A stretch of 23,225 nucleotides of DNA from positions 1 through 23,225 of the forward strand of contig JBFWLP010000052.1 of assembly GCA_050252075.1 (NCBI GenBank). Reading direction: 5' to 3'. Both the position numbers and the translations under genes were made by a program. Shown piece by piece: positions 22,165 through 23,225 of this stretch. Below the pieces are notes generated by a model. It saw only the letters and a list, made by a program, of their open reading frames with translations. It did no database searches and was not told the origin of the DNA. Positions within the stretch are counted from its first letter, which is position 1, and each line of letters starts with the position of its first letter. This DNA comes from JAAYGT01 sp050252075. Lineage in GTDB: Bacteria; Pseudomonadota; Gammaproteobacteria; Burkholderiales; Burkholderiaceae_B.

Positions 22165-22869
22165 ATGACAAAGAAAGGCTGGGAAGATTATCTGACCGAG
22201 GAAGACCGTGCAACGCTGGCTCGCGGCAAATGGGGCCAGCAGGTGAAACCGGGCTCACGGCCGGCGATCGTGGCTATCGATGTGCAGAACTACATGGTCG
22301 GCCCGAAAGAGGGCGGTGATCAGGCGTACCCGTACAGCTGCGGCCAGATCGGCTGGGATGCCGTGAATGCCTCGGGCGAAATTATCGCGGCTGCCCGCAA
22401 GGCGGGTGTACCCCTTGTTTTCACCCGGTTCGCCCTGGACCCTTCAGGGAACGACGGTGGCCTGTTTGCCCAGAAAGTCGGCAAGGGCGAGGGCGAGTAT
22501 GCCTTCGTCGAAGGTACGTTCGGGTCAGAGTACGTGGCCGATGTTGCGCCGCAGCCGGGCGACATCGCGTTCACAAAAAAGAAGATGAGTGCGTTTTTTG
22601 GTACGCCGCTGCAGGCCTATTTAACCGATCTGGGTGTCGACACTATTATCGTGCTGGGCGGTTCCACCAGTAACTGTGTGCGTGCTACGGTTGTTGATGC
22701 CGCGCAGTTCAACTACAAGGTGCTGGTGCCGCGCGAGGCGGTCTTTGACCGCCTGCCGCTCTCGCATGCCGTATCGCTGTTCGACATGGACCGCAGCTGC
22801 GCGAATGTAATGAGCAAAGACGACGTAGTCGCCTATCTGGAAAGCTTGCCCGAACAGCGCGGGCGCTAG
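22165..22869 (+). CDS. isochorismatase-like cysteine hydrolase (N-carbamoylsarcosine amidase type)
   Basis: This 234-residue protein of the isochorismatase-like fold is likely to hydrolyse a C-N bond (amide, carbamoyl or imide product). The triad can be placed: Asp39 in VAIDVQNYM, Lys138 in the KKKMSAFFGTPL segment and nucleophile Cys171 in GGSTSNCVRATVVDA. SAFFGT and the C-terminal LFDMDRSCANVMSKDDVVAYL match N-carbamoylsarcosine amidohydrolase closely as I remember it, so the CSHase-like branch is preferred over nicotinamidase or true isochorismatase. An N-terminal extension of about 30 residues precedes the core. AAGGTG (22154-22159) lies 5 bases before the ATG. A second member of the same family follows directly. 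Confidence 0.87.
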   Translation: MTKKGWEDYLTEEDRATLARGKWGQQVKPGSRPAIVAIDVQNYMVGPKEGGDQAYPYSCGQIGWDAVNASGEIIAAARKAGVPLVFTRFALDPSGNDGGLFAQKVGKGEGEYAFVEGTFGSEYVADVAPQPGDIAFTKKKMSAFFGTPLQAYLTDLGVDTIIVLGGSTSNCVRATVVDAAQFNYKVLVPREAVFDRLPLSHAVSLFDMDRSCANVMSKDDVVAYLESLPEQRGR

Positions 22870-22921
22870 TCCGTCGGATCCGGGCGTCGTTTTTCCTATT
22901 TCGTTTTGGCAGGAGAGTGAA

Positions 22922-23225
22922 GTGGATATTTATTCAAAGCAGGGCATGGGCCAGCGCATGGGCTTTGGCAGTCGCCCGGCATTGTTGATCATTGATCTTC
23001 AGAATGCGTTCACCGACGAGAATTTCTTTGGCGGCTACAACATTAACCAGGCGATCGACAACACGGAAGTCTTGTTGCAGGCCTCCCGGCAGGCGCAGAT
23101 TCCTGTGGCCCATGTGCGGTTTGCCACCTCGAACGACGGCTCGGATATCGGACCGTTCGGAATCAAGGTTCCCCGACTGAAAGATCTGGTCGACGGCGAT
23201 CCGGCGGCAGATATCGTGGAAGCGC
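22922..23225 (+). CDS. second isochorismatase-like (N-carbamoylsarcosine amidase type) hydrolase, 3'-truncated
   Basis: The first 101 residues of another CSHase-like hydrolase are present, starting at GTG 22922, with AGGAGAG (22911-22917) just upstream. MDIYSKQGMGQRMGFGSRPA leads to LLIIDLQNAFTD, in which Asp25 is the expected triad aspartate. FGIKVPRLKDLVDGDPAADI matches the CSHase branch. The catalytic Lys and Cys would lie beyond the window edge, so completeness cannot be judged. The residues shared with the preceding gene are core family motifs only, so the pair is not a recent duplication. They may form a hetero-oligomer or act in successive steps. Confidence 0.85.
   Translation, partial: MDIYSKQGMGQRMGFGSRPALLIIDLQNAFTDENFFGGYNINQAIDNTEVLLQASRQAQIPVAHVRFATSNDGSDIGPFGIKVPRLKDLVDGDPAADIVEA

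Noticed and set aside
1..23225. Mobile elements, CRISPR arrays, tRNA or rRNA genes, phage genes
   Set aside because: No transposase or integrase frame, no regularly spaced repeat array and no recognisable structural RNA were seen.

Overview
The window is dense, GC-rich bacterial DNA with short intergenic gaps and many start/stop overlaps. Gene content and protein style point to a betaproteobacterium, probably of the Alcaligenaceae/Burkholderiales (Bordetella, Achromobacter or Pusillimonas type). This is an inference from family resemblance, as there is no rRNA or other marker. The window reads as two adjacent catabolic islands. No tRNA, rRNA, insertion sequence, phage gene or CRISPR array was seen.

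Region A (2-13481, all + strand) looks like one long operon. In order it encodes the E1-alpha (truncated by the window edge) and E1-beta subunits of a thiamine-diphosphate 2-oxoacid/acetoin-type dehydrogenase complex, an enoyl-CoA hydratase, the lipoyl E2 acyltransferase, an acyl-CoA dehydrogenase and an acyl-CoA synthetase. A branched-chain-amino-acid-type ABC importer follows (binding protein, LivH permease, a fused LivM-LivG permease/ATPase, LivF ATPase), then the E3 dihydrolipoamide dehydrogenase and a TetR-family regulator. Together they could import an organic acid, activate it to a CoA thioester, desaturate and hydrate it, and oxidatively cleave or decarboxylate a 2-oxo or alpha-hydroxyketone intermediate. 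A 3-hydroxyacyl-CoA dehydrogenase and a thiolase are not in the window. A flavoprotein gene of the BaiN/HI0933 type (13490-14758) ends the + strand run and overlaps the convergent neighbour by 15 bases.

Region B (14744-23225) is organised around a 363-base AT-rich divergent intergenic region (17244-17606). Leftward lie a DehI-fold protein and a 4-hydroxybutyryl-CoA dehydratase/HpaB-superfamily protein. Both appear to lack residues needed for the textbook activity of their families. Rightward lie an amidase-signature hydrolase, a complete TRAP transporter of the 2-oxoacid/chloroaromatic type (binding protein, small and large membrane subunits) and two consecutive N-carbamoylsarcosine-amidase-like cysteine hydrolases, the second cut by the window end. 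A transporter, a possible flavin oxygenase/dehydratase and three C-N hydrolases suggest breakdown of a nitrogen-containing carboxylate, such as an N-heterocycle, amide or imide. The substrate cannot be read from sequence.

Both transporter operons have a strong hairpin without a U-tract directly after the binding-protein gene, as expected where the binding protein must be made in excess over the membrane subunits. Residue comparisons with family archetypes were made from memory, without alignment, and should be read that way.
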